Of a stretch of 50,484 nt of DNA, positions 16,905 through 24,501 are shown piece after piece. Every line of letters starts with the position of its first letter. The stretch's first letter is position 1. The notes beneath the pieces were generated by a model. That model made no database searches. It had not been told where the DNA came from and saw nothing but the letters and a program-made list of their open reading frames with translations. Source of the DNA: Streptomyces odonnellii (lineage in GTDB: Bacteria; Actinomycetota; Actinomycetes; Streptomycetales; Streptomycetaceae); contig NZ_LATD01000053.1 in the NCBI RefSeq assembly GCF_000981895.1, positions 1 to 50,484 on the forward strand, in the 5' to 3' direction. The translations under genes and the position numbers were made by a program.

Positions 16905-17792
16905 ATGAGTACGACAGCCTCTGACGCCTTCTTCGCGCCGCGGCCGGAGGATCCCCTGGCCGCGCTGGCCGCCCTCCCTGGGGTCCCCGGCGCGGTGGAA
17001 TCCGTACGCGCGGCGGTCGACCGCGTCTACAGCCACCGTGTGATGCGGCGCCGCAGCAATGAAGTCACCTCGGAGGCGGCCCTGCGCGCCGCACGCGGCT
17101 CCGCGGCGCTGTCCGGCGCCGACTGGGCGCTCGAAGAGGTACGCCGACGCAGTGACTTCGGCTCGGATGCCGAGGCGCGTACGGTCGGCGCGGCCCTGCG
17201 GCTCAACGCGGAGGCCGGTCAACTCCTTTCCATCTGGGCGCAGTCGCCGCTGCGCGTCCTGGCCCGGCTGCATCTGGTGGCCGCGGGTGGCGCCGGCGTC
17301 CCGGACCGTACGGTGGGCCGGCCACGGCTGGCGGGCGAACCGGTGGCCGAGGTGCCCGGGAGCGAGACACCCGGGACGGGCGGGCCCCTGGCCGAGGCTC
17401 CGCTGCCCGCCGCGGACGAGGTCGCGGGACGGCTGGAGGGGCTGTCCGAGCTGATCGTCGCCGCGAGCCCCGCCCCGGCCCTGGTGACTGCCTCGGTGGT
17501 GCACGGCGAACTGCTTGCGCTGCGTCCCTTCGGCTCGTACAACGGCCTGGTGGCGCGGGCGGCCGAGCGGGTCGTACTGGTCGGCAGCGGTCTCGACCCC
17601 AAATCGGTCTGCCCGGCGGAGGTCGGCCACGCGGAGCTGGGGCGCGCGGCGTACGCCGCCGCCTTCGAGGGCTATCTCTCGGGAACCCCCGGCGGCATGG
17701 TGGCGTGGATCACCCACTGCGGACGCGCGGTGGAGCTGGGTGTCAGGGAATCGATCGCCGTCTGCGAGGCGCTTCAGCGGGGCGCTGCCTGA
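16905..17792 (+). CDS. Degenerate Fic-fold protein (Rv3662c-like)
   Basis: 295 residues from ATG 16905. TAGCCT at 16891-16896 ends eight bases before the ATG, so the mRNA may be (nearly) leaderless. Around residue 207 the sequence LRPFGSYNGLVARAAERVVL lines up with the Fic motif HPFxxGNGRxxR, but the catalytic His is Arg and part of the Gly-Asn-Gly-Arg is altered. Around residue 66, SAALSG lines up with the Fic inhibitory motif SxxxEG, with Glu replaced by Ser. This suggests an inactive Fic scaffold; the alignment is by eye. Relatives are often labelled oxidoreductase without visible reason. The gene faces the HAD gene and the proposed Ms1-like RNA. Confidence 0.75.
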   Translation: MSTTASDAFFAPRPEDPLAALAALPGVPGAVESVRAAVDRVYSHRVMRRRSNEVTSEAALRAARGSAALSGADWALEEVRRRSDFGSDAEARTVGAALRLNAEAGQLLSIWAQSPLRVLARLHLVAAGGAGVPDRTVGRPRLAGEPVAEVPGSETPGTGGPLAEAPLPAADEVAGRLEGLSELIVAASPAPALVTASVVHGELLALRPFGSYNGLVARAAERVVLVGSGLDPKSVCPAEVGHAELGRAAYAAAFEGYLSGTPGGMVAWITHCGRAVELGVRESIAVCEALQRGAA

Positions 17793-17814
17793 TCGGCCCT
17801 GCCCGAACGGGGTT

Positions 17815-17841
17815 GCGGCGGCACCCAGTTGGCGCCGCCGC
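17815..17841. terminator. Terminator after the Fic-like gene, also end of the Ms1-like RNA
   Basis: GCGGCGGC (17815-17822) pairs with GCCGCCGC (17834-17841) with an 11-nt loop. It lies 23 bp after the plus-strand gene and can stop transcription in either direction. Confidence 0.7.
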
Positions 17842-18085
17842 TCGCATGTCCACGGGGTTACCAAGCGTCCTCGAGAAGTTGCCCATCAGGTCGGGTGCTT
17901 TGCCCGTCGCCTGGTGCGGCTGGCCCGTATTCGACGGGTCGACGTCGCGTGGGTACTCCGTTTTCATACTTCGGTCCGTGGGGCCTTATGCGTTAACTGG
18001 TGATCCTCTCGGATGTCCTTGGTCTCGCGGGCCGTTGAATCCTTTGTACTCCAGCCTGCGGTAATGCGGAACCCTTACCCGCACT
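17815..18085 (-). ncRNA. Candidate Ms1-like RNA (RNA polymerase-binding) between the HAD and Fic-like genes
   Basis: The 368-bp gap between convergent genes is less GC-rich than its surroundings, has no credible gene, and starts on the minus strand with an AT-rich promoter-like stretch (18086-18110). A 5' hairpin follows (18083-18075 with 18064-18057, one bulge), and the gap ends at the GC hairpin 17841-17815, giving an RNA of about 270 nt. The position and orientation, downstream of the Rv3661-like HAD gene and opposite the Rv3662c-like gene, equal those of mycobacterial Ms1 (MTS2823). The call rests on synteny and gap character, not on a sequence match, and the ends are approximate. Confidence 0.5.
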
Positions 18086-18160
18086 TCTTTACTTTTAGCT
18101 TCAAATAAGCGCGAAACGGTCATGTGTTGATGGCTTTCTGTCGGATGCGTCGATTTCCGG

Positions 18161-18997
18161 TCAGGCAGGTGTGGACTGGCGTCGCCGGCTGGCGTACCAG
18201 ACCAGTCCGGCCGTGGCCGCGGCGGTGCCGACGGCCGCTGCCGCGACCAGTGCCGGGCGGGGCGGCATGGAGAACGCGGGCAGCCGCTGCTTGAGCCGGA
18301 CGGGCCGGTTGAAGACCAGAATCGGCCAGTCTCGCGCCAGCGCCTCGCGGCGGAGCGCGCGGTCCGGATTGACGGCGTAGGGGTGGCCGACCGACTGGAG
18401 CATCGGTACGTCGGTGAAGGAATCGCTGTAGGCGTAACAGCGGGACAGGTCGTACCCCTCGGACTCGGCGAGCGCCTCGATCGCCTCGGCCTTGGTGGGG
18501 CCGTACGCGTAGTACTCCACCTCGCCCGTGAAACAGCCGTCGGCGCCGACGACCATGCGGGTGGCCACGACCCGGTCGGCTCCGAGCAGCTCGCCGATGG
18601 GCTCGACGACCTCCGCGCCGGAGGTGGAGACGATCACCACATCGCGGCCGGCGGTGTGATGGTCCTCGATGAGGGACGCTGCCTCGTCGTAGATGATCGG
18701 GTCGATGAGATCGTGCAGTGTCTCGGCGACGATCTCCTTGACCTGCTGGACGTTCCAGCCCTTGCAGAGCGCGGAGAGGTACTCCCGCATCCGCTCCATC
18801 TGGTCGTGATCGGCTCCTCCGGCGAGGAAGACGAACTGCGCGTATGCGGTACGCAGTACGGCGCGGCGGTTGATCAGACCGCCTTGGTAGAAGGACTTGC
18901 TGAAGGTCAGCGTCGATGACTTCGCAATGACCGTCTTGTCCAGGTCAAAGAAGGCTGCTGTGCGCGGCAAGGAGTGGTTTTCCACGGGCATGAGCAT
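18161..18997 (-). CDS. HAD-IB family phosphatase with C-terminal membrane anchor (Rv3661-like)
   Basis: 278 residues. HAD motif I is FDLDKT (Asp18, Asp20), motif II is VSTSG, and DSFTDVPML holds the motif IV acidic pair; the cap is of the SerB-like subclass IB type. Residues about 248-270 form one hydrophobic helix followed by RRR, so the protein is probably tail-anchored. Relatives dephosphorylate phosphoserine-like small molecules or lipids; the substrate is unknown. Three in-phase starts lie close together: ATG 18997, ATG 18991 and GTG 18985. The first has a GGTGGG stretch upstream. It is flanked by two small RNAs, as in mycobacteria. Confidence 0.83.
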   Translation of the reverse strand: MLMPVENHSLPRTAAFFDLDKTVIAKSSTLTFSKSFYQGGLINRRAVLRTAYAQFVFLAGGADHDQMERMREYLSALCKGWNVQQVKEIVAETLHDLIDPIIYDEAASLIEDHHTAGRDVVIVSTSGAEVVEPIGELLGADRVVATRMVVGADGCFTGEVEYYAYGPTKAEAIEALAESEGYDLSRCYAYSDSFTDVPMLQSVGHPYAVNPDRALRREALARDWPILVFNRPVRLKQRLPAFSMPPRPALVAAAAVGTAAATAGLVWYASRRRQSTPA

Positions 18998-19069
18998 ATG
19001 CGCCCACCATTCGGCGTAAGCTCGGGCGCGTGGGTTTGCCTGAGAAGGCTCTCGGGTACACCATGGAAG

Positions 19070-19170
19070 TCACGGATCGTTCGCGACCGTGCTAACCCGG
19101 TCCGGCTCCTCCCCCCCCGAGTCGGCCGTGGGGACGACCCCCGCTCTCCCCCCCGGCGGGGGTCGTCGCA
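19070..19170 (+). ncRNA. 6C small RNA
   Basis: Two hairpins with poly-C loops, the hallmark of the actinobacterial 6C RNA. The first has stem 19102-19108/19119-19125 with a loop of CT plus eight C. The second has stem 19133-19144/19156-19167 (12 bp) with seven C in its loop and acts as terminator. A 5' hairpin CACGG...CCGTG begins at 19071. A possible promoter is TTGCCT (19036-19041), 17 bp, CACCAT (19059-19064), which predicts +1 near 19071 and an RNA of about 100 nt. It lies between the HAD gene and ssd, the same place as 6C/B11 between Rv3661 and Rv3660c. Its role is thought to be antisense regulation through the C-rich loops. Confidence 0.85.
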
Positions 19171-19317
19171 TGTCCGGACGCGTTTTGGACTCTCCATCAC
19201 GCCGTCCTCCTCTCCTCGGTGGCTGTGTGCGGCGGCCTCTCTCCATGTATACGCGTCACGGTGCGTAGTCGGTGCGCTGCTCTCCGGAAGTCACCGGTAT
19301 GAGCGAGCGGGATATTC

Positions 19318-19338
19318 ACAACTGGTGAGTTGTCCACA
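19318..19338 (+). promoter_or_regulatory. Dyad overlapping a DnaA-box-like sequence upstream of ssd
   Basis: ACAACT-GGTG-AGTTGT (19318-19333) is a perfect dyad. TTGTCCACA (19330-19338) is identical to the preferred Streptomyces DnaA box. Both lie about 160 bp before the first tad-locus gene, in the only AT-rich part of the 18998-19496 intergenic region besides the 6C RNA. Confidence 0.45.
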
Positions 19339-19496
19339 GTTTTCGAGCAAGATCCACACGATTTTCCGTTCCGCCGCACGGTGATTCCTGTCGCGAAGTT
19401 CGCGGAAGCCGGAATCGCCGATACCGGATGAGTGCGAGATCGCAAGAGAGCGTTCGCAGATCCGGATCGGGACGGAGATAGATAGGGGCGGAGATC

Positions 19497-20606
19497 GTGG
19501 CTGGATCCATGACATCCGATCGGTCGGAGGTGGCCGAAGGACGCGGGGCGGGACCGCTGATCGTCACCGAGGACATGGGGTTGCTCGACGATCTGCTGCG
19601 GCTGTGCGCCGCGGCGGGCGCCGAGCCGCAGGTGCACCATTCGGTGCCGGAGCGCAAGGAGATCTGGGAAGAGGCCCCGATGGTGCTCGTCGGGGACGAC
19701 GCGGCGGCACGGTGCCGGGGCACCACCCGCAGGCGGGGCGTGATGCTCGTCGGGCGGGACCAGGACGACCCCGACGTGTGGCGGCGGGCGGTGGAGATCG
19801 GCGCTGAGTGCGTGCTGCGGCTGCCCGACGCGGAGAGCTGGCTCGTCGACCGGATCGCGGACGCCGTCGAGGGCGTGGGCCGACAGGCGCTGACGGTCGG
19901 AGTCATCGGCGGTCGGGGCGGTGCCGGGGCCTCGACGCTGGCTTGTGCCCTGGCCGTCACCGCGGCGCGGGCCGGCCGCCGCACGATGCTCATCGACGCC
20001 GATCCGCTCGGCGGCGGGCTCGATGTGCTGCTCGGCGGGGAGCAGGCGGAGGGCAGACGATGGCCGGATTTCGCGGCTTCCAAGGGGCGGGTCGCGGGCG
20101 GGGCGCTGGAGGAGTCGCTGCCCCGGCTCCACGCCCTGCGGGTGCTGAGCTGGGACCGGGGGGACTCGGTGGTGATCCAGCCGGAGGCGATGCGGTCGGT
20201 GCTCGCCGCCGCCCGCAGACGCGGTGGCGTGGTGGTCGTGGATCTGCCGCGCCGTGTGGACGAGGCCGTGGCGGAGGCGCTGGCCCAGCTCGATCTCGGG
20301 CTGCTGGTCGTCCCCGCCGAGCTGCGGGCCGTCGCGGCGGCCCGCCGGGTGGCCTCGGTGGTGAGCATGGTGCTCCCGGACCTCCGGGCGGTGGTCCGCG
20401 GTCCGTACGCGGCCGGACTGGACGAGCAGTGGATCGCCGATGCGCTCCGGCTCCCACTGGCGGGCGAGGTGCCCCTGGAGCCGGGCCTGCCACAGGCCCA
20501 GGACGGCGGGGTGCCGCCGGGGTCACGGGCGCGCGGACCGCTGGCCGCGTTCTGTACGGCCTTCTGGGAGCGTGCGCTGGCCGGGGACGGGAGCGTGGCG
20601 TCATGA
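19497..20606 (+). CDS. CpaE/TadZ-like ATPase, Ssd homologue
   Basis: 369 residues. A receiver-like N-terminal region (1 to about 125) precedes a MinD/ParA-type ATPase domain whose Walker A is GGRGGAGAS (about residues 134-142). The usual Lys residues are missing or replaced, as is common in TadZ and mycobacterial Ssd (Rv3660c). Such proteins place the tad machine at a cell site, and Ssd also affects septum formation. GTG 19497 has AGGGGCGGAG just upstream; ATG 19509 is an alternative. The stop overlaps the ATG of tadA. It is the first gene of a seven-gene coupled operon. Confidence 0.85.
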   Translation: MAGSMTSDRSEVAEGRGAGPLIVTEDMGLLDDLLRLCAAAGAEPQVHHSVPERKEIWEEAPMVLVGDDAAARCRGTTRRRGVMLVGRDQDDPDVWRRAVEIGAECVLRLPDAESWLVDRIADAVEGVGRQALTVGVIGGRGGAGASTLACALAVTAARAGRRTMLIDADPLGGGLDVLLGGEQAEGRRWPDFAASKGRVAGGALEESLPRLHALRVLSWDRGDSVVIQPEAMRSVLAAARRRGGVVVVDLPRRVDEAVAEALAQLDLGLLVVPAELRAVAAARRVASVVSMVLPDLRAVVRGPYAAGLDEQWIADALRLPLAGEVPLEPGLPQAQDGGVPPGSRARGPLAAFCTAFWERALAGDGSVAS

Positions 20607-21766
20607 CCGCCGGGACGGACTCCGGAGGGCTGCTGGACGCCGTACGGCAGCGGCTCGCGCAGAGCGGGGCGGATCCGACACCGGCACGCGTGGCGGCTGC
20701 GTTACGGGCACAGGGGCGGTTGCTGGGCGATACGGAAGTGCTGGGCGCCGCCGAGGAGCTGCGGTGCGAGCTGGTGGGCACCGGGCCGCTGGAGCCGCTG
20801 CTCGCCGACCCGTCGGTGACCGATGTGCTGGTCTCCGCGCCCGACCGGGTGTGGGTGGACCGGGGCGGCGGTCTTGAGCTGACCGCGGTGTCGTTCGCCG
20901 ACGCCGCTTCCGTACGAAGGCTCGCTCAGCGGCTCGCCGCGGTGGCGGGACGCCGGCTGGACGACGCCAGACCCTGGGTGGACGCCCGGCTTCCCGACGG
21001 AACCCGGATGCACGCGGTGCTGCCGCCGGTGGCCGTCGGCTCGACGTATTTGTCGCTGCGGGTGGTGCGGCCCAAGGCGTTCTCCCTGGGGGAGTTGACC
21101 GCGGCGGGGACGGTGCCGCCGGGTGGCGAGCGCGTGCTGCGCGCGCTGATCGAGGCCCGCCTGTCGTTCCTGATCAGCGGCGGCACGGGTACGGGAAAGA
21201 CAACGCTGCTCTCGACACTGCTGGGCCTGGTCGGGGCGCGGGAGCGGATCGTACTGGCCGAGGATTCGGCGGAGTTGAGGCCCGACCATCCGCATGTGGT
21301 GCGGCTGGAGGGCAGGCCGGCCAACCAGGAGGGCGCGGGCCTGGTCGAACTGCGCGATCTCGTCCGGCAGGCGCTGCGGATGCGGCCCGACCGGCTGGTC
21401 GTCGGTGAGGTGCGAGGCCATGAAGTCACCGAACTGCTGGCCGCTTTGAACACTGGTCACGAGGGCGGCTGCGGCACTGTCCATGCCAATACGGCAGCGG
21501 ACGTTCCCGCTCGGCTGGAGGCCCTGGGGACGGCCGCGGGCCTTGACCGGGCGGCGCTGCACAGCCAGTTGGCGGCCGCGCTCTCGGCCGTGATCCATCT
21601 CGTACGGGACCGGGACGGGCACCGCAGGGTCGCCGAGGTGCACGTGCTGGAGCGAGACGGCGCCGGGCTGGTGGTGCCGGTGCCCGCGCTGAGCTGGGGA
21701 GCCGAGGGCTTCGCCTACGAGCGGGGCTGGCCACGGCTGCGGGAGCTCATCGGGGGTGCGCTGTGA
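20603..21766 (+). CDS. tadA: TadA/CpaF-type secretion ATPase
   Basis: 387 residues. The N-terminal domain (about 1-170) leads to Walker A GGTGTGKTTLL (about 193-202), Walker B LVVGEVRG (about 267-274) and the His box GHEGGCGTVHANT. It is a hexameric cytoplasmic ATPase that drives assembly of Flp pili or a related tight-adherence secretion system. ATG 20603 overlaps the ssd stop as ATGA, and its own stop overlaps the next gene's GTG as GTGA. Confidence 0.92.
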   Translation: MTAGTDSGGLLDAVRQRLAQSGADPTPARVAAALRAQGRLLGDTEVLGAAEELRCELVGTGPLEPLLADPSVTDVLVSAPDRVWVDRGGGLELTAVSFADAASVRRLAQRLAAVAGRRLDDARPWVDARLPDGTRMHAVLPPVAVGSTYLSLRVVRPKAFSLGELTAAGTVPPGGERVLRALIEARLSFLISGGTGTGKTTLLSTLLGLVGARERIVLAEDSAELRPDHPHVVRLEGRPANQEGAGLVELRDLVRQALRMRPDRLVVGEVRGHEVTELLAALNTGHEGGCGTVHANTAADVPARLEALGTAAGLDRAALHSQLAAALSAVIHLVRDRDGHRRVAEVHVLERDGAGLVVPVPALSWGAEGFAYERGWPRLRELIGGAL

Positions 21767-22641
21767 CGGGCATGTGGATGCTCGCCTGCGTATGCGCTGC
21801 GGCGCTGTGCGCGGGAGCCGCGGTCCGGTTGACGGTCGGGTACGGGCGCGGGCTGCGCCGGGCCAGGCTGCTGCTCGCGGACACAGGCGCACCGGATGGG
21901 GCCCTGGCAGGGCCTCTCCGGGGGCGCTGGAAGTTGGAGGCCCGTGCGTGGACGGGAATGCTGGGCCGGGAATGGCTCTGTCTTCCGTCGGCGGTGGTGC
22001 TCGCTGTGCTGGGGGAGTCGGTGCTGCCGCTGATCGCGGGGGCGCTGGCGGTGCCGCTGACGAGGCGGCGGCTGCGGGCCAGGGAGCGGAAGCGGGCGCG
22101 GGAGCGCCGGGCCGACGGGATCGTCGCGCTGTGCGGCACCGCGGCGGGTGAGCTGAGGGCCGGCCTCCAGCCCGTACAGGCCCTGCTGGCCGCCTCGGCG
22201 GCCACGGGCGGGCTGGCGGGCGCCGAGGCCGCCGTACTGGCCGCTGCGCGCTTCGGCGGTGACGTACCGCGCGCTCTGCGGCAGGCGGCGGGTGAGCCGG
22301 GCGCTGGCGGCCTTGTGGGGCTCGCCGCCTGCTGGCGGGTGGCTGTCGACGGCGGGGCGGGGCTCGCGGCCGGGCTGGACCGGCTGGAGGCCGCGCTGCG
22401 GGCCGAGCGGGAGCAACGAGACGCGCTGCGCGCGCAGTTGGCGGGCGCCTGGTCGACGGTCGTGCTGCTCGCGCTGCTTCCGGTGGTGGGTCTGCTGCTG
22501 GGCTCGGCGCTGGGCGCGGATCCACTCCGGGTGCTGCTGCACACCCCGGCGGGCTGGGGCCTGTTGCTGGTGGGCGGAGCGCTGGAGGGCGTGGGCCTGT
22601 GGTGGGCCGGCCGGATCGTACGGGCCGGGGAGGCGCCATGA
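21763..22641 (+). CDS. tadB: TadB-like inner-membrane platform protein
   Basis: 292 residues with a GTG start overlapping the tadA stop. An N-terminal membrane segment and helices near residues 85-105 flank a basic cytoplasmic stretch (RRRLRARERKRARERR). A type II secretion F domain (about 115-245, ALCGTAAGELRAGLQPVQALL) follows, then two C-terminal membrane helices. Together with TadC it forms the membrane platform of the pilus machine. Stop and next ATG overlap as ATGA. Confidence 0.85.
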   Translation: MTGMWMLACVCAAALCAGAAVRLTVGYGRGLRRARLLLADTGAPDGALAGPLRGRWKLEARAWTGMLGREWLCLPSAVVLAVLGESVLPLIAGALAVPLTRRRLRARERKRARERRADGIVALCGTAAGELRAGLQPVQALLAASAATGGLAGAEAAVLAAARFGGDVPRALRQAAGEPGAGGLVGLAACWRVAVDGGAGLAAGLDRLEAALRAEREQRDALRAQLAGAWSTVVLLALLPVVGLLLGSALGADPLRVLLHTPAGWGLLLVGGALEGVGLWWAGRIVRAGEAP

Positions 22642-23408
22642 GCCAGGACTTCGTCCACAGGCTGTGGGGGACGCTCCCGGTGCTCGTCGCCCTCGGATGC
22701 GCGGCTCTGGCGGTGGTGGCCCTGCGGCGCGAACGGCGGGTGCGGGGGCGGCTCGTGGCCCTGCTGGCGGTCGAGAACCGACGGCGGCGGCCAAAACCGG
22801 CGACGGCGGCGTGGGTGAGGCGCTGGGGCGCGCCGCTCTGCGCGGTGATCAGCGGCTGGGTCCTGGTCGGCGGTGTGCCCGGCTGGCTGGTGGGGCTGGC
22901 AGGGGCGTACGGGGTGCGGAGATGGCTGCGTACCAGGAAGCCGGACGACCGTCCCCGGGCCGAGGAGGCGGCCTGTCAGCTACCCCTCGCCGCCGATCTG
23001 CTGGCCGCCTGTGTGGCGTCCGGAGCGGGGCCGCGCGAGGCGGCGGAGGCGGTCGGCGAGTCGCTGGGCGGACCTGTGGGCGACCAGTTGGCGCGCACGG
23101 CGGCGGAGCTGCGGCTCGGCGGTGAACCGGCCGAGGCGTGGGGGCGGTTCGGTGCGATACCGGGCGCGGCGGGACTGGCCCGCTGCCTGGAGCGGGCGGG
23201 GGCCACGGGAGCCCCGGCGGCGGAGCCGGTGTCGCGGCTGGCCGACGGCCTCAGGGCGGAGCGGTCGCGCACCGCCCTGGCCAGGGCCCAGCGTGCCCAG
23301 GTGCTGATCACCGCTCCGGTGGGGCTCTGCTTCCTGCCCGCGTTTCTGGCGGTGGGCGTGGCCCCGGTTGTCATCGGTCTCGCGACCGGGCTGCTGAAGG
23401 GCAACTGA
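22638..23408 (+). CDS. tadC: TadC-like inner-membrane platform protein
   Basis: 256 residues. It has an N-terminal membrane helix, two more around residues 65-95, and a type II secretion F domain (LPLAADLLAACVASGAGPREAAEAV ... SRTALARAQRAQVLITAPVGLCFLPAFL), with a last hydrophobic helix at the C-terminus. The ATG overlaps the tadB stop. A hairpin follows before the pilin gene, so the pilin and TadE genes may be expressed at a different level from the ATPase/platform part. Confidence 0.85.
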   Translation: MSQDFVHRLWGTLPVLVALGCAALAVVALRRERRVRGRLVALLAVENRRRRPKPATAAWVRRWGAPLCAVISGWVLVGGVPGWLVGLAGAYGVRRWLRTRKPDDRPRAEEAACQLPLAADLLAACVASGAGPREAAEAVGESLGGPVGDQLARTAAELRLGGEPAEAWGRFGAIPGAAGLARCLERAGATGAPAAEPVSRLADGLRAERSRTALARAQRAQVLITAPVGLCFLPAFLAVGVAPVVIGLATGLLKGN

Positions 23409-23414
23409 GCCCTT

Positions 23415-23435
23415 CGGCCCGGCTCTTGGGCCGGG
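23415..23435 (+). terminator. Weak hairpin between tadC and the pilin gene
   Basis: CGGCCC (23415-23420) pairs with GGGCCG (23428-23433); an alternative pairing extends to 23435. ATTTCTCTT follows. It could be an attenuator or a 3'-end stabiliser inside the operon. Confidence 0.5.
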
Positions 23436-23480
23436 ATTTCTCTTCAGTTTCCAATCAGTGATTCCTACAGGGAGGCAGAC

Positions 23481-23717
23481 ATGTGGTTGACCATGCGACG
23501 GATGGTTCGTGCGGGTCAGGTGGGCCGGATGCGTCGGACGAGGTGGCTGTGGGCGCGTCGGCTCCGTACCGACAGCGGAATGGCCACTTCCGAGTACGCC
23601 GTGGCGACCATCGCGGCCTGTGCGCTCGCGGCGGTGCTCTACAAGGTGGTCACGAGCTCGACGGTCTCGGCCGCGCTCCAGTCGGTGATCGGGAAGGCGC
23701 TCAATGCGCAGATCTGA
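23481..23717 (+). CDS. Flp-like pilin, DUF4244 family
   Basis: 78 residues. A basic leader of about 33 residues ends in Gly, followed by MATSEYAVATIAACALAAVLYKVV. This is a prepilin-type cleavage site with Glu at mature position 5 and a single hydrophobic helix, as in Flp pilins. The actinobacterial family is DUF4244. ATG 23481 has AGGGAGG upstream. The 3' end overlaps the TadE-like gene by 14 bp. It is presumably processed by a prepilin peptidase encoded elsewhere, since none lies in this locus. Confidence 0.82.
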   Translation: MWLTMRRMVRAGQVGRMRRTRWLWARRLRTDSGMATSEYAVATIAACALAAVLYKVVTSSTVSAALQSVIGKALNAQI

Positions 23718-24111
23718 GGCCGTCCGTTCGGAGCGCGGGTCGGTGACGGCGGAGGCGGCCGTGGCGGTTCCGGTGCTGGTCGTGTTCGCGATGGCCCTGG
23801 TCTGGGCCCTGATGGCGGCCTCCGCCCAGATCCAGTGCGTGGACGCGGCACGGGCGGCGGCGCGGGCCGCCGCCCGGTCCGAGCCACGGGCCGTGGCACT
23901 GGAGGCCGCGCGTTCGGCCGCCCCGGAGGGCGCCGAGGTCACGCTGGGGCTTACGGGCGGTCTGTGGCGGGCGCGGGTGGAGGCTCCGACGCCGGGGCCG
24001 GGCGCCCTGGGCCTGACGCTCACGGCCGAGGCCGCCGCGTCGGCTGAGGACACCGTGGGGGCCTCAGACGACGGCGTGAAAGGCCCGGGACCGGGGGAGG
24101 CGGCGTCATGA
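23704..24111 (+). CDS. TadE-like pseudopilin
   Basis: 135 residues. The N-terminus ERGSVTAEAAVAVPVLVVFAMALVWALMA has the Gly-Ser-(x)-Thr-Ala-Glu prepilin-like site and one membrane helix typical of TadE. The rest is Ala-rich and exported. It overlaps the pilin gene and is coupled to the next gene by ATGA. It is probably a minor pilin of the Tad machine. Confidence 0.8.
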   Translation: MRRSEAVRSERGSVTAEAAVAVPVLVVFAMALVWALMAASAQIQCVDAARAAARAAARSEPRAVALEAARSAAPEGAEVTLGLTGGLWRARVEAPTPGPGALGLTLTAEAAASAEDTVGASDDGVKGPGPGEAAS

Positions 24112-24473
24112 CCAGGGACCGGGGTTCGGCGAGTCTGTGGGTGGCGATGGCGGCCACCACGATATGCGTGGTGTTCGCGGCGGTGCTCGCCATGGGGCAA
24201 GCGGTGGTCGCCCGCCACCGGGCGGCAGCGGCGGCGGATCTGGCGGCCCTCGCCGCTGCCGACCACGCGCTGCTGGGGTCGGCGGACGCCTGCCGGAGAG
24301 CGGTCGATGTGGCGTCGGCGCAGGGGGCGGAGGTGGTGAGGTGCGCGCTGAGCGGGGGCATCGCGGATGTGACCGCCCGGGCCGCCTTCGGACCGTACGC
24401 CCCGACGGTCAGGGCCCGCGCGGGCCCGCCGCTGACGACGCTGCCGCCCGGAGGCGGGGAGGCCGTGCCATGA
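24108..24473 (+). CDS. TadG/TadE-like exported protein of the helicase-tad neighbourhood
   Basis: 121 residues beginning RDRGSASLWVAMAATTICVVFAAVLAMGQAVVARHRAAAAADLAALAAA. One N-terminal membrane helix follows a Gly-Ser-Ala-Ser segment, and the ADLAALAAA stretch is the signature of Flp-associated TadG-type proteins. The family is known from the conserved helicase/secretion neighbourhood of actinobacteria (compare Rv3654c). It is the last gene of the tad operon and converges on the helicase gene 28 bp away. Confidence 0.78.
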   Translation: MTRDRGSASLWVAMAATTICVVFAAVLAMGQAVVARHRAAAAADLAALAAADHALLGSADACRRAVDVASAQGAEVVRCALSGGIADVTARAAFGPYAPTVRARAGPPLTTLPPGGGEAVP

Positions 24474-24501
24474 GATGACAGCGCGGCGCCGCACAGTGGC
24501 A

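Noticed and set aside
18907..19200. 97-codon minus frame across the 6C RNA
   Set aside because: It overlaps the poly-C hairpins and the start of the HAD gene and is Arg/Ser-rich without support.
19330..19338. Replication origin near the DnaA box
   Set aside because: Only one exact box is seen. No box cluster and no dnaA/dnaN/gyrB genes nearby, so it can be regulatory at most.
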